From Algoriphagus aquimarinus (GTDB taxonomy: Bacteria > Bacteroidota > Bacteroidia > Cytophagales > Cyclobacteriaceae): DNA of 64,000 nucleotides. How positions within the stretch are numbered: position 1 is the stretch's first letter; each line of letters starts with the position of its first letter. The notes under the pieces are model-generated. The model saw only the letters and a program-made list of their open reading frames with translations, was not told where the DNA came from and ran no database searches. This document shows, one piece after another, positions 44,181-52,407 of this stretch. The translations under genes and the position numbers were made by a program. Location of the stretch: the NCBI RefSeq assembly GCF_007997215.1, contig NZ_VORW01000004.1, positions 124,001 to 188,000 on the forward strand. The letters are read 5' to 3'.

Positions 44181-45920
44181 ATGAAAACGATATATAAATT
44201 ACTATCACTTGTAATGTTATTATTTATCACGATCAGTTGTGGTGATGAATTCTTAACAAATGAGCCACAAGGACAATTCTCATCGAAAGGATTGGCTACT
44301 GAATCAGGAGTGGAAGGACTTCTGTTGGGCTCTTATAAAATGCTTTCAGGTACTGGACTGGATGGTCAGGCTCCATGGGAAAATGATGTTCAAAACTGGG
44401 TGTTTGGTGGTATAGCTTCAGATGATGCATACAAGGGCACAGATGCCGGGGATCAGCCTGAGCAGTCTTTTATCGAGGCATATGATTTTCAGGCTTTTAA
44501 CGGGCACATTAAAAATAAGTGGAGAGGTCTGTACAAGGGCATTGCAAGAGCAAATGATGCACTTAATACTTTAAAACAAGTAGAGGATGTCAGTGAAGCT
44601 ACTAGGACTCGTATTATCGCTGAAGCAAGATTCTTAAGAGGATTTTTCCATCTTGAAGCTAGAAAAATGTGGAAAAGCCCTCCATATATCAGTGATGAGA
44701 TTTTTGATATCAATGATGTAGAAAGCACAAAGGTTCCTAATGACGTCGAAATCTGGCCTTTAATCGAAGCCGATCTCCAAGCTGCGATGGAAAAACTACC
44801 TGAGACGCAAGCTCAAGTAGGAAGGCCTACCAAGTGGGCAGCTATGGCATTACTAGCTAAAGCAAAAATGTACCAGGGATGGGATGCAAACGGTAATGCC
44901 AACACGGCCAAACTTACTGAAGCAAAAGCGCTTTTGGATCAAATCGTAAATAGTGGAAAATTCACGCTTGTTGATAAATTTCAAGACAACTTCTTGGTTG
45001 AAACACGTAACAATGCTGAGTCTATCTTTGAAATTCAATACGCGATAAACAGTGCCAATGACCAAGCTTCAAATCAGGGAGTGGGTCTTGCGCACCCATA
45101 CATCGATCCATGGGGATGCTGTGGGTTCTACCAAGCTTCTCAAAACTTGGTGAATGCTTTCAAGACATCTCCTTCTGGACTTCCTCTTTTGGACAACTTC
45201 AATAATTCAGATGTGACTTGGGAGACTGAGTACACTGGATTCCTTGACCCTAGAATCGATCATTCTTTAGGAAGACCAGGAATTCTTTTCAAGGATTTTA
45301 AAATTCATGGGACAGATTTCGTAAGGGACGTATCTTACGCAGGCCCTTATTCTTCTATGAAGCATGTAGCAGAAAAAGCAGCCTTTGGTATTGGTGGATG
45401 GGGTAACCTGACTGCTAATAATTACAGGATTCTGCGTTACGACATGATTTTGCTATGGTTAGCTGAAGCTGAAGTTGAGATTGGAAGTCTTGAAAGAGCG
45501 AGGCAATTGGTGAATATGGTCAGGACAAGGGCGGCAAATCCAGATAGTTTCGTTCCTAAAGCTATCCAAGGAAGTTCAAGAAATGATTTCACCATCGTGG
45601 ATGGAGTACCAGCGGCGAATTACAACATCAAAACTTATGATGTTTCATGGACTGACAAAGATCTTGCTAGAAAGGCTGTAAGATTCGAAACTAGACTTGA
45701 GTTTAGCATGGAAGGACATCGTTTCTTTGACCTTCAAAGATGGGGTATTTCTGCCCAGGTGTTGAATGATTATCTGGCTGTTGAGAAAAATAAGCGAGTG
45801 TACTTAAGTGGAAAAACATTTACCAAGAATAAAAATGAATATTTCCCTATTCCACTTGAGGCCATTGATAGATCGTTGAAAGATGGCAATCCTACTTTGA
45901 CTCAGGATCCCAATTATTAA
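44181..45920 (+). CDS. SusD/RagB-family lipoprotein (pair 2)
   Basis: 579-residue surface binding protein of pair 2. Lipobox TISC (Cys ~20), then the classical SusD N-terminus DEFLTNEPQGQFSS, RARFLRGFFHLE-type TPR region (EARFLRGFFHLEARKMW) and C-terminal GHRFFDLQRWGIS and YFPIPLEAIDRS. A vicinal cysteine pair lies in DPWGCCGFYQAS (~residues 307-318) and is conserved in the SusD of pair 3. A strong terminator follows. Confidence 0.95.
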   Translation: MKTIYKLLSLVMLLFITISCGDEFLTNEPQGQFSSKGLATESGVEGLLLGSYKMLSGTGLDGQAPWENDVQNWVFGGIASDDAYKGTDAGDQPEQSFIEAYDFQAFNGHIKNKWRGLYKGIARANDALNTLKQVEDVSEATRTRIIAEARFLRGFFHLEARKMWKSPPYISDEIFDINDVESTKVPNDVEIWPLIEADLQAAMEKLPETQAQVGRPTKWAAMALLAKAKMYQGWDANGNANTAKLTEAKALLDQIVNSGKFTLVDKFQDNFLVETRNNAESIFEIQYAINSANDQASNQGVGLAHPYIDPWGCCGFYQASQNLVNAFKTSPSGLPLLDNFNNSDVTWETEYTGFLDPRIDHSLGRPGILFKDFKIHGTDFVRDVSYAGPYSSMKHVAEKAAFGIGGWGNLTANNYRILRYDMILLWLAEAEVEIGSLERARQLVNMVRTRAANPDSFVPKAIQGSSRNDFTIVDGVPAANYNIKTYDVSWTDKDLARKAVRFETRLEFSMEGHRFFDLQRWGISAQVLNDYLAVEKNKRVYLSGKTFTKNKNEYFPIPLEAIDRSLKDGNPTLTQDPNY

Positions 45921-45940
45921 CTTGATTTAACTTTAACCTA

Positions 45941-45979
45941 AAGAGCCTATCCTATAACTTTGGATAGGCTCTTTATTTT
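45941..45979 (+). terminator. Terminator after SusC/SusD operon 2
   Basis: Perfect stem AAGAGCCTATCC / GGATAGGCTCTT with a short loop, then TATTTTT. Confidence 0.92.
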
Positions 45980-46571
45980 TGCCTACCTGACTACCCTGAG
46001 TTTATGCTACAAACTGGATCCGATACATATTGCTTTATCCTCAATTGTCTCTGGAGTTATGCCGCCCTAAAACCCATCTTGGTCGCTGTGATGAAGGTAA
46101 TGGGAAGCATTCATGTTTTGGTTGGCAGATTGCTACTTTCCATCACTTTTTCGCGCTTGATGCTGGTTCTGAATTTACAGCTGGAGCACGGAAAAGATTG
46201 CTTGTTTTCAAGCCAGTAGTGTTTGGTGCAGCCACAGCTTTTGCAGTGAATACCTTGTTAAATTCGTTGGTTTTTGATGAACGCAATGCAAGCAGATTCG
46301 TCAGGGAACCTATTGTGGAAATTGAAGATATTTATGGTCAAAACCGTCTATTTCTACCTAATTAAAATGATTGATTACCTTAATAAAGCAAGTGTCACTA
46401 CCTGTCAGTTTTAACTTATTTGGCTACTGTTGACTTTGCGGATATACAAGTACTTCAATAACACATCAGTTAATGCTTAAGCAAATTCAGGCAAAAACTT
46501 TTCCATACGCACAAAAGACCTATAGATTAGAACGTGATTTGGGAAATTTCTTTGAGAAAGTAAATCAAGAA
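45980..46571 (+). other. Unexplained spacer between SusCD operons 2 and 3
   Basis: About 590 bases unique to this position; nothing comparable follows operon 3. A 111-codon plus frame (46030-46365) is open but begins and ends arbitrarily and shows no signal peptide or motif I recognise. Part of it (GARKRLLV...VVFGAATAFAV) is compositionally protein-like, so it could be a remnant. The last ~100 bases hold a truncated gene start described separately. Confidence 0.4.
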
Positions 46572-46598
46572 AAACCGAGGTTGCACTACTACAATTAG
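46473..46598 (+). pseudogene. Truncated gene start fused to the duplicated block
   Basis: An ATG at 46473 opens a frame MLKQIQAKTFPYAQKTYRLE... with good coding character for ~33 codons. At 46572 it runs into the duplicated TPR-gene fragment out of its frame and stops eight codons later (tag 46596-46598). The upstream sequence TTGACTTTG...TATAC could be its promoter. It looks like the 5' end of a gene cut at the rearrangement junction; the family is not recognised. Confidence 0.4.
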
Positions 46599-47200
46599 AG
46601 AAAGCAATTAATGCTAGTGAATTAATTTATCAAAAAGCATTGGTGGATCCGATATTTGAAGAAATCAGGTCATCTGATGAGTTTTTTCAAATATTCAGAC
46701 CGTCTGTTAGCATTAATGAAAAATAAGTAACAATTTTTTAATTATTCACCTATTTTGATAAGTTAAAATATAGGGAATTGTATTATTCTGATTTTGGTAA
46801 AAGTCATAAATTAACCTAAATTGAGGCGTAATTGATGTTATTGCTACGAATTAGTGCAGGTAACCTAAAAAAATTCCAAATTTTATTTTAGCCTTTGAAT
46901 TTGAATTTTGTTTAAGAATCTTTAACATTGATGCTTTAGTACAATTAGTGTAACCCAAAATATTTGCCTATGACCTATTCTACTTAGAAAGAAGTGTGCC
47001 CACCCATGTAGCGTCACTTACAGATGCTCTCAAACCTAAAGGTTTTTCACAGCTGGTTTTTAAAAAGCCGCGGTATCGCAAAAGTATCCTGTAAATCGGG
47101 AGAATATCTTTTGCTATTATTTTGAGCATGATCGCAAACGATTGCATCAATAAATTACAAGGACAAGTTTTTGAAATTAATCTTGTTACCCAATCTATCT
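46572..47200 (+). repeat. Direct repeat copy B: displaced TPR gene 3' end plus SusC leader
   Basis: Contains a perfect copy of the final 155 bases of the TPR gene (46572-46726, without the rest of the gene) followed by a leader ~99% identical for ~108 bases and then ~80-90% identical to copy A. Offset from copy A is 6249 bases at the start, 6247 at the operator. Confidence 0.93.
47129..47149 (+). promoter_or_regulatory. LacI-operator-like palindrome upstream of SusC pair 3
   Basis: TGAT-C-GCAAACGATTGC-ATCA, one base different in the core from the copy at 40882. It lies ~58 bases before the SusC ATG. Conservation in a leader that has otherwise drifted supports function. Confidence 0.5.
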
Positions 47201-47206
47201 ATGTTT

Positions 47207-50200
47207 ATGAAAAATATTTACAAAAATCTGAGTGCACTTTTTGTGCTCTTAGTTCTTACCGGAGCGGCTGCCTTTGCGCAAAAAACCGTTACTGGTACTG
47301 TATTAGACGAGTACGATATAGGACTTCCAGGGGTTACTATCCTCGTGAAAGGAACGACAACAGGGACTGCTACAGACATTGACGGAAAGTTCTCCCTCAA
47401 TGTGCCAAGTGATCAGTCTGTTCTAGTGTTCTCATTTATAGGTTATTCTCCTATTGAGCAGGCAGTTGGAAACAGAAGCATCGTGGATGTTAAAATGGCT
47501 CCAGACGAAAGAACTCTTACTGAAATGATTGTAACAGGTTACACCATTGACAGTAGAAGAGAAACTACAGGGGCTATCGCTACTGTAGATCCAAAGGATT
47601 TGACAGTAATACCTACTGGTAACGTAGAGCAGGCTCTTCAAGGCCGTGTTTCTGGTGTTACGGTAATTACAAACGGTCAACCAGGTACTTCTTCAATTAT
47701 CCGTGTTCGTGGTTTTGGATCTTTCGGCGGAAATCAGCCACTATATGTGGTGGATGGGGTTCCAGTACAATCTACAGATTTCTTGAATCCTGATGACATC
47801 GAATCAACTACAGTGTTGAAAGATGCAGCAGCAGCATCTATCTATGGTGCTAGAGCATCAAATGGTGTGATCATTTATACCACTAAGAGAGGCCGTAAAG
47901 GAGATCAGAAATTGAGAGTGGATTACAACGGTATGTTCGGTGTGACTACTCCAGGTGAAGGATTAGAAATGATGAATCCACAGGATTTCGCTACCTATAC
48001 TTGGCTAGCAGAGACTAATCAAGCTATGCAAGATGGCAGAGCTCCTAAATATGAGCACCCTCAGTTCGGTAACGGAACCACTCCTGTTTTGCCTTACTAT
48101 ATCAATGTCGGTGGTGCATCCGGAGTAGCTGGACCATTCTCTGAAGCACAATTGGCTACAGAGAGAGAAAACTATAATGTGGATAGATCAAAAGGTGGTG
48201 TATATCAAGTAGTAAGAGCTGCAACTGGTCAGGGTACTGACTGGTATAAAGAACTTACTAGAAATGCTCCTTTGAATAGACACTCTATCGGCTTGAATGG
48301 TGGATCTGAATCCAGTAGATTTTTTGTTGGATTAGGATATCAGGACCAAGCAGGTATTATGTTGAATAATAATTTCAAGAGGATATCACTACGTGCTAAC
48401 TCTGAGTTTGATGTTACTAAGAGATTTAGAATTGGAGAAAACTTCCAAGCTACTTATCGTCAAGTTTTAGGTCAAAGTGGTGGTACTGGTGGACAGGGTG
48501 TTGCTCAGGATGAGAACGATATCTTGCAAGCATTCCGTATGCCTTCTATTATACCTGTTTACGATGAATTCGGTGGCTACGCAGGTACTGCGGCTAAAGG
48601 ATTTAACAACCCTAGAAACCCGATTGCAAACCGTGATGGTCAAGTAAACAATAGAAACTTTAATGCGAATATCTTCGGTAACGTTTATGCAGAAGTTGAT
48701 CTTATTGACAACGTGAAGTTCAGAACTTCTTTCGGTGGACAGTATAATAACTACTACTATTGGGACTACGGCAGATTGCAGTATGAGAACTCTGAAAATA
48801 ACTCAGCATTCGGTTATGGCGAAGGTTCTGGTTTTAACTTCGGTTGGGTATTTACCAATACAGTTAGCTGGAAAAAGCAATTTGACAAGCATTCATTTGA
48901 CGTGATTTTAGGTCAGGAAGCTTTAAATAATGGAGCAGGGCGAAACATTAGCGCAAGTGGACAGAATCCTTTCTCTACTGATCCAGACTTCGTTACAATC
49001 TCAAACTTACCAGTGTCTACTAGACAAGTAAATTCATCTCAGTATAAAGGCGTGAATTTCGCTTCCTACTTTGGTAGATTAAACTATACTTATAACGATA
49101 AGTATCTATTCAGTGCAGTGATTAGACGAGATGGTGCATCTGTATTTGGAGCTAACTCTAGATATGGTGTATTCCCTGCATTGTCAGGTGCATGGAGAAT
49201 GTCATCTGAAAGTTTCATGTCTGGCATGACTTGGATAGACGAACTGAAAGTTCGTGGTGGATGGGGACAAATGGGTAACTCTAATCCAGTTCCTGCGACC
49301 AACCAATATTCTCTATTCGGAGGAAATGTCGGTGCTTCTTCTTATGACATATCGGGTTCTAACTCTTCAGCTTTAATAGGCTTTAGAAGAACTACTATAG
49401 GTAACCCAAATACACAGTGGGAAACTGCAGTTACCCAAAACATAGGTTTTGATGGTACATTCTTCAATGGTAGATTAGATGTAATATTTGATGTATGGCA
49501 GAAGGATACTAAGGATCTATTGTTCCAACTTCCAATTCCACAGACTGCTGGTAGTAATGCTACTCCACCTTTTGTGAACATTGGTCAGATGAAAAACGCA
49601 GGTATAGATCTTTTGGTAGCTGTAAAAGGTAATCTTTCTAGTGCCTTCACTTACGATATGACAGTTACTGCATCTACTTTGAAAAATGAGATTGTTGCTT
49701 TGGCGCCAGGATTGGATATCATTACTTCCATCAACCCTAGCTACAGAGGTATTCAGCCAATCAGAAACCAAGTAGGTCACTCACTTTCTTCCTTCTACGG
49801 ATACCAAGTTGAAGGTCTATTTAGTTCTGCAGAAGATGTCGCTAACCACGCAACACAAGATGGTGCTGCACCTGGTCGATTCAAATATGCTGATATTGAA
49901 GGTAGAGATGCAAATGGTAAGCTAACTGGTAAGCCAGATGGCCAAATCACTCCAGATGATAGAACATTTATAGGTAGCCCAGTTCCTGATTTCACAGGTG
50001 GTGTAAACTTTACAGTGGGTTACAAAGGATTGGATTTGTCTGTTTATGTATACACTTCTCTAGGTAATGAGATTTTCAATCAATCTAGATGGTTCACTGA
50101 TTTCTATCAGACGTTTGAAGGAGCAGCTATTTCTGAGCGTTTGAAAGATGCTTGGACTCCACAAAATCTTGGAGCTACTATTCCTATTGTAGAAAAAACT

Positions 50201-50488
50201 GCAAACTTCTCTACCTCTAACGTAGCTAATTCATTCTATGTAGAAAATGGATCTTACTTGAGATTGCAGAACGTAACTTTAGGTTACACTCTTCCAGCTC
50301 CTTTACTAGAGAGATGGAGATTGGAAAAACTTAGAGTATTTGCTTCTACTAACAACTTGTTTACTATCACAGGTTATAGTGGTCTAGACCCTGCAGTAGG
50401 TGGAAATGCCGATACTACTTTCGGTATTGATGTAGGTAACTACCCAGTTACTCGAGGTTATACTTTTGGAGTAAATCTTAGCTTCTAA
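47207..50488 (+). CDS. SusC/RagA-family TonB-linked outer-membrane transporter (pair 3)
   Basis: Paralogue of the pair 2 transporter with the same architecture: signal peptide ending AFAQ, regulatory-like domain (GTVLDEYDIGLPGVTI, VLVFSFIGY), TonB-box-like MIVTGYTIDSRR, plug (IRVRGFGSFGGNQPLYVVDG in pieces, VLKDAAAASIYGARASNGV) and barrel ending GVNLSF. Protein identity to pair 2 is clearly far lower than the identity of their leaders. The start is at 47207 or 47201. SusD follows after 52 bases. Confidence 0.95.
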   Translation: MKNIYKNLSALFVLLVLTGAAAFAQKTVTGTVLDEYDIGLPGVTILVKGTTTGTATDIDGKFSLNVPSDQSVLVFSFIGYSPIEQAVGNRSIVDVKMAPDERTLTEMIVTGYTIDSRRETTGAIATVDPKDLTVIPTGNVEQALQGRVSGVTVITNGQPGTSSIIRVRGFGSFGGNQPLYVVDGVPVQSTDFLNPDDIESTTVLKDAAAASIYGARASNGVIIYTTKRGRKGDQKLRVDYNGMFGVTTPGEGLEMMNPQDFATYTWLAETNQAMQDGRAPKYEHPQFGNGTTPVLPYYINVGGASGVAGPFSEAQLATERENYNVDRSKGGVYQVVRAATGQGTDWYKELTRNAPLNRHSIGLNGGSESSRFFVGLGYQDQAGIMLNNNFKRISLRANSEFDVTKRFRIGENFQATYRQVLGQSGGTGGQGVAQDENDILQAFRMPSIIPVYDEFGGYAGTAAKGFNNPRNPIANRDGQVNNRNFNANIFGNVYAEVDLIDNVKFRTSFGGQYNNYYYWDYGRLQYENSENNSAFGYGEGSGFNFGWVFTNTVSWKKQFDKHSFDVILGQEALNNGAGRNISASGQNPFSTDPDFVTISNLPVSTRQVNSSQYKGVNFASYFGRLNYTYNDKYLFSAVIRRDGASVFGANSRYGVFPALSGAWRMSSESFMSGMTWIDELKVRGGWGQMGNSNPVPATNQYSLFGGNVGASSYDISGSNSSALIGFRRTTIGNPNTQWETAVTQNIGFDGTFFNGRLDVIFDVWQKDTKDLLFQLPIPQTAGSNATPPFVNIGQMKNAGIDLLVAVKGNLSSAFTYDMTVTASTLKNEIVALAPGLDIITSINPSYRGIQPIRNQVGHSLSSFYGYQVEGLFSSAEDVANHATQDGAAPGRFKYADIEGRDANGKLTGKPDGQITPDDRTFIGSPVPDFTGGVNFTVGYKGLDLSVYVYTSLGNEIFNQSRWFTDFYQTFEGAAISERLKDAWTPQNLGATIPIVEKTANFSTSNVANSFYVENGSYLRLQNVTLGYTLPAPLLERWRLEKLRVFASTNNLFTITGYSGLDPAVGGNADTTFGIDVGNYPVTRGYTFGVNLSF

Positions 50489-50540
50489 GTATTGTTAAAT
50501 AGATAAATCTAGTTATAGAAACTATAATTGATTATAAAAC

Positions 50541-52265
50541 ATGAAGAATTATAAATTAAAAGTCGGAGCTCTTTTGTCATCAGCATTGATGATGGTGGCA
50601 GTGAGCTGTAGCGATGAGTTTCTCGAGGTTCCAGCTACTGGACAACTCGCAGAGGCACAATTGACCACTCTTGCTGGGCTTGAGGCATCTTTGATTGCGG
50701 CTTATTCTCAAGTAAATGGCAGGGGAAATAGACTAGCCTCACCATCCAACTGGGTGTGGGGAAGTATCAGAGGTGGAGATGCCAATAAAGGGACAGATCC
50801 AGGTGATTTCAGTACAATTAACCCTATTCAGCGATTTGAAACTAATGCTGCCTCAGGTGATGTTGGTTCTAAGTGGAACGGCGCATATGAAGGCATCGCA
50901 AGAGCAAATAATGTTCTTAGGCTGATGATGAGTAAGGCTGGTGACGTAACACCTGCAGATGAAGCTAGAATTTCAGCTCAAGCTAGATTCTTGAGAGCTC
51001 ACTACTACTTTGAACTGAAAAGAGACTACGGTAATACTCCTTATGTCGATGAAACAGTAGATTATGGCTCAGGATTAGAGGAAGTTAGCAATACGCAAGA
51101 TTTGTATCCTTTTATCGAAGCCGATCTTCAATTTGCAATATCAAACCTTCCAGCTGTTCCTTCTCAGGTAGGTAGAATCAACTCATGGGGTGCCAAGGCA
51201 CTTCTGGGTAAAGTTTACCTTTATCAAAAGAAGTATCCTGAAGCTAAAACTCTTTTTGACGATGTAATAGCAAATGGAGTAACCAGTAAAGGAGATAAAT
51301 ATGGTTTAATTGATAATTATGGAGATGTGTTTAGAGGAGCATTTGACAACACCCAAGAGTCAGTTTGGGTTTATCAAGCGGCTGCTGGAACTGGTTCTGT
51401 AAATAATGCGAATCCTGAATTTGATTTGAACTACCCTTACAATGGTGGACCAGCTGGTTGCTGCGGGTTCTTCCAACCAAGCTTTTCTTTCGTAAACTCT
51501 TTCAGAACTGATGCTACTGGTCTTCCATATGTGGATGGGTCTTTTAACGCTTCAGCTAATAGAGTTAAGAATGATATGGGATTAGCTAGTGACGCTGCCT
51601 TTACAACTGATCAAGGAAATTTGGATCCAAGATTAGATCATACTGTAGGTAGAAGAGATATCCCTTATTTGGATTGGGGAAATCACCCAGGGGCTGCTTG
51701 GATCAGGAATCAGCCAAATGGTGGACCATATGCTCCTAAAAAGTATATCTACCAGAAAGCTGAAATCGGCAGCTTCCAAGATGGATCAAGCTGGACGGCT
51801 GGCTACACTGGTATGAACTTTAACATGATCAGATTCGCTGATGTATTGTTGATGGCTGCTGAAGTAGAAGTAGAAGTAGGTAGCTTGGAAACAGCTCGTG
51901 GATATGTGAATAGAGTTAGAACTCGTGCTATGAACTCCATTCTTAAAGATGAGACAGGAACCGCTGCAGCTAACTATAAAATAAGTCTATACAATACACC
52001 GTGGAGTAGTCAAACTGCTGCTAGAGACGCGGTTCGATTCGAAAGAAAACTTGAACTCGGAATGGAAGGCCATAGATTCTATGACTTAGTAAGATGGGAT
52101 ATCGTTCAAGCAGAATTGGATGCGTACTTTGCACATGATGGAGCTATTTTGATAGCTGCACTTGGTGGAGCTAAATTCACTGATAAGTATAAGTTTGTTC
52201 CAATCCCTCAAGATCAGATTGACTTGGTAGGGCCTGATATTCTAATTCAGAATCCTGGATTCTAA
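50541..52265 (+). CDS. SusD/RagB-family lipoprotein (pair 3)
   Basis: 574-residue surface binding partner of pair 3. Lipobox VSC (Cys ~23), classical start SDEFLEVPATGQLAE, TPR segment SAQARFLRAHYYFELKRDYG, and C-terminal GHRFYDLVRWDIV and FVPIPQDQIDLV. Shares the vicinal Cys motif AGCCGFFQPS with pair 2. It has insertions relative to pair 2 around residues 330-380. Closed by a perfect hairpin terminator. Confidence 0.95.
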   Translation: MKNYKLKVGALLSSALMMVAVSCSDEFLEVPATGQLAEAQLTTLAGLEASLIAAYSQVNGRGNRLASPSNWVWGSIRGGDANKGTDPGDFSTINPIQRFETNAASGDVGSKWNGAYEGIARANNVLRLMMSKAGDVTPADEARISAQARFLRAHYYFELKRDYGNTPYVDETVDYGSGLEEVSNTQDLYPFIEADLQFAISNLPAVPSQVGRINSWGAKALLGKVYLYQKKYPEAKTLFDDVIANGVTSKGDKYGLIDNYGDVFRGAFDNTQESVWVYQAAAGTGSVNNANPEFDLNYPYNGGPAGCCGFFQPSFSFVNSFRTDATGLPYVDGSFNASANRVKNDMGLASDAAFTTDQGNLDPRLDHTVGRRDIPYLDWGNHPGAAWIRNQPNGGPYAPKKYIYQKAEIGSFQDGSSWTAGYTGMNFNMIRFADVLLMAAEVEVEVGSLETARGYVNRVRTRAMNSILKDETGTAAANYKISLYNTPWSSQTAARDAVRFERKLELGMEGHRFYDLVRWDIVQAELDAYFAHDGAILIAALGGAKFTDKYKFVPIPQDQIDLVGPDILIQNPGF

Positions 52266-52290
52266 TTAGTTGATTCACATACATTTTAAA

Positions 52291-52318
52291 AGGGAGGCAT
52301 TTGCCTCCCTTTTTTTTT
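52291..52318 (+). terminator. Terminator after SusC/SusD operon 3
   Basis: Perfect palindrome AGGGAGGCA-TT-TGCCTCCCT followed by nine T. Confidence 0.95.
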
Positions 52319-52407
52319 GTATTTAATGCTTAAAAAAGCTAAGTTATATTTCTGAATCGCACCCAAATGTGGTAATTTCAAACACCTAAGTACCCAACCT
52401 ATTTACT

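Noticed and set aside
47122-47382. 86-codon plus frame crossing the pair 3 leader into SusC
   Set aside because: It is out of frame with SusC, reads partly through untranslated leader and partly through SusC coding sequence, and has no coding character.
40323-52265. Simple tandem duplication of one SusCD operon
   Set aside because: The SusC and SusD proteins are strongly diverged while part of the leader is nearly identical, and the spacer after pair 2 does not recur after pair 3.
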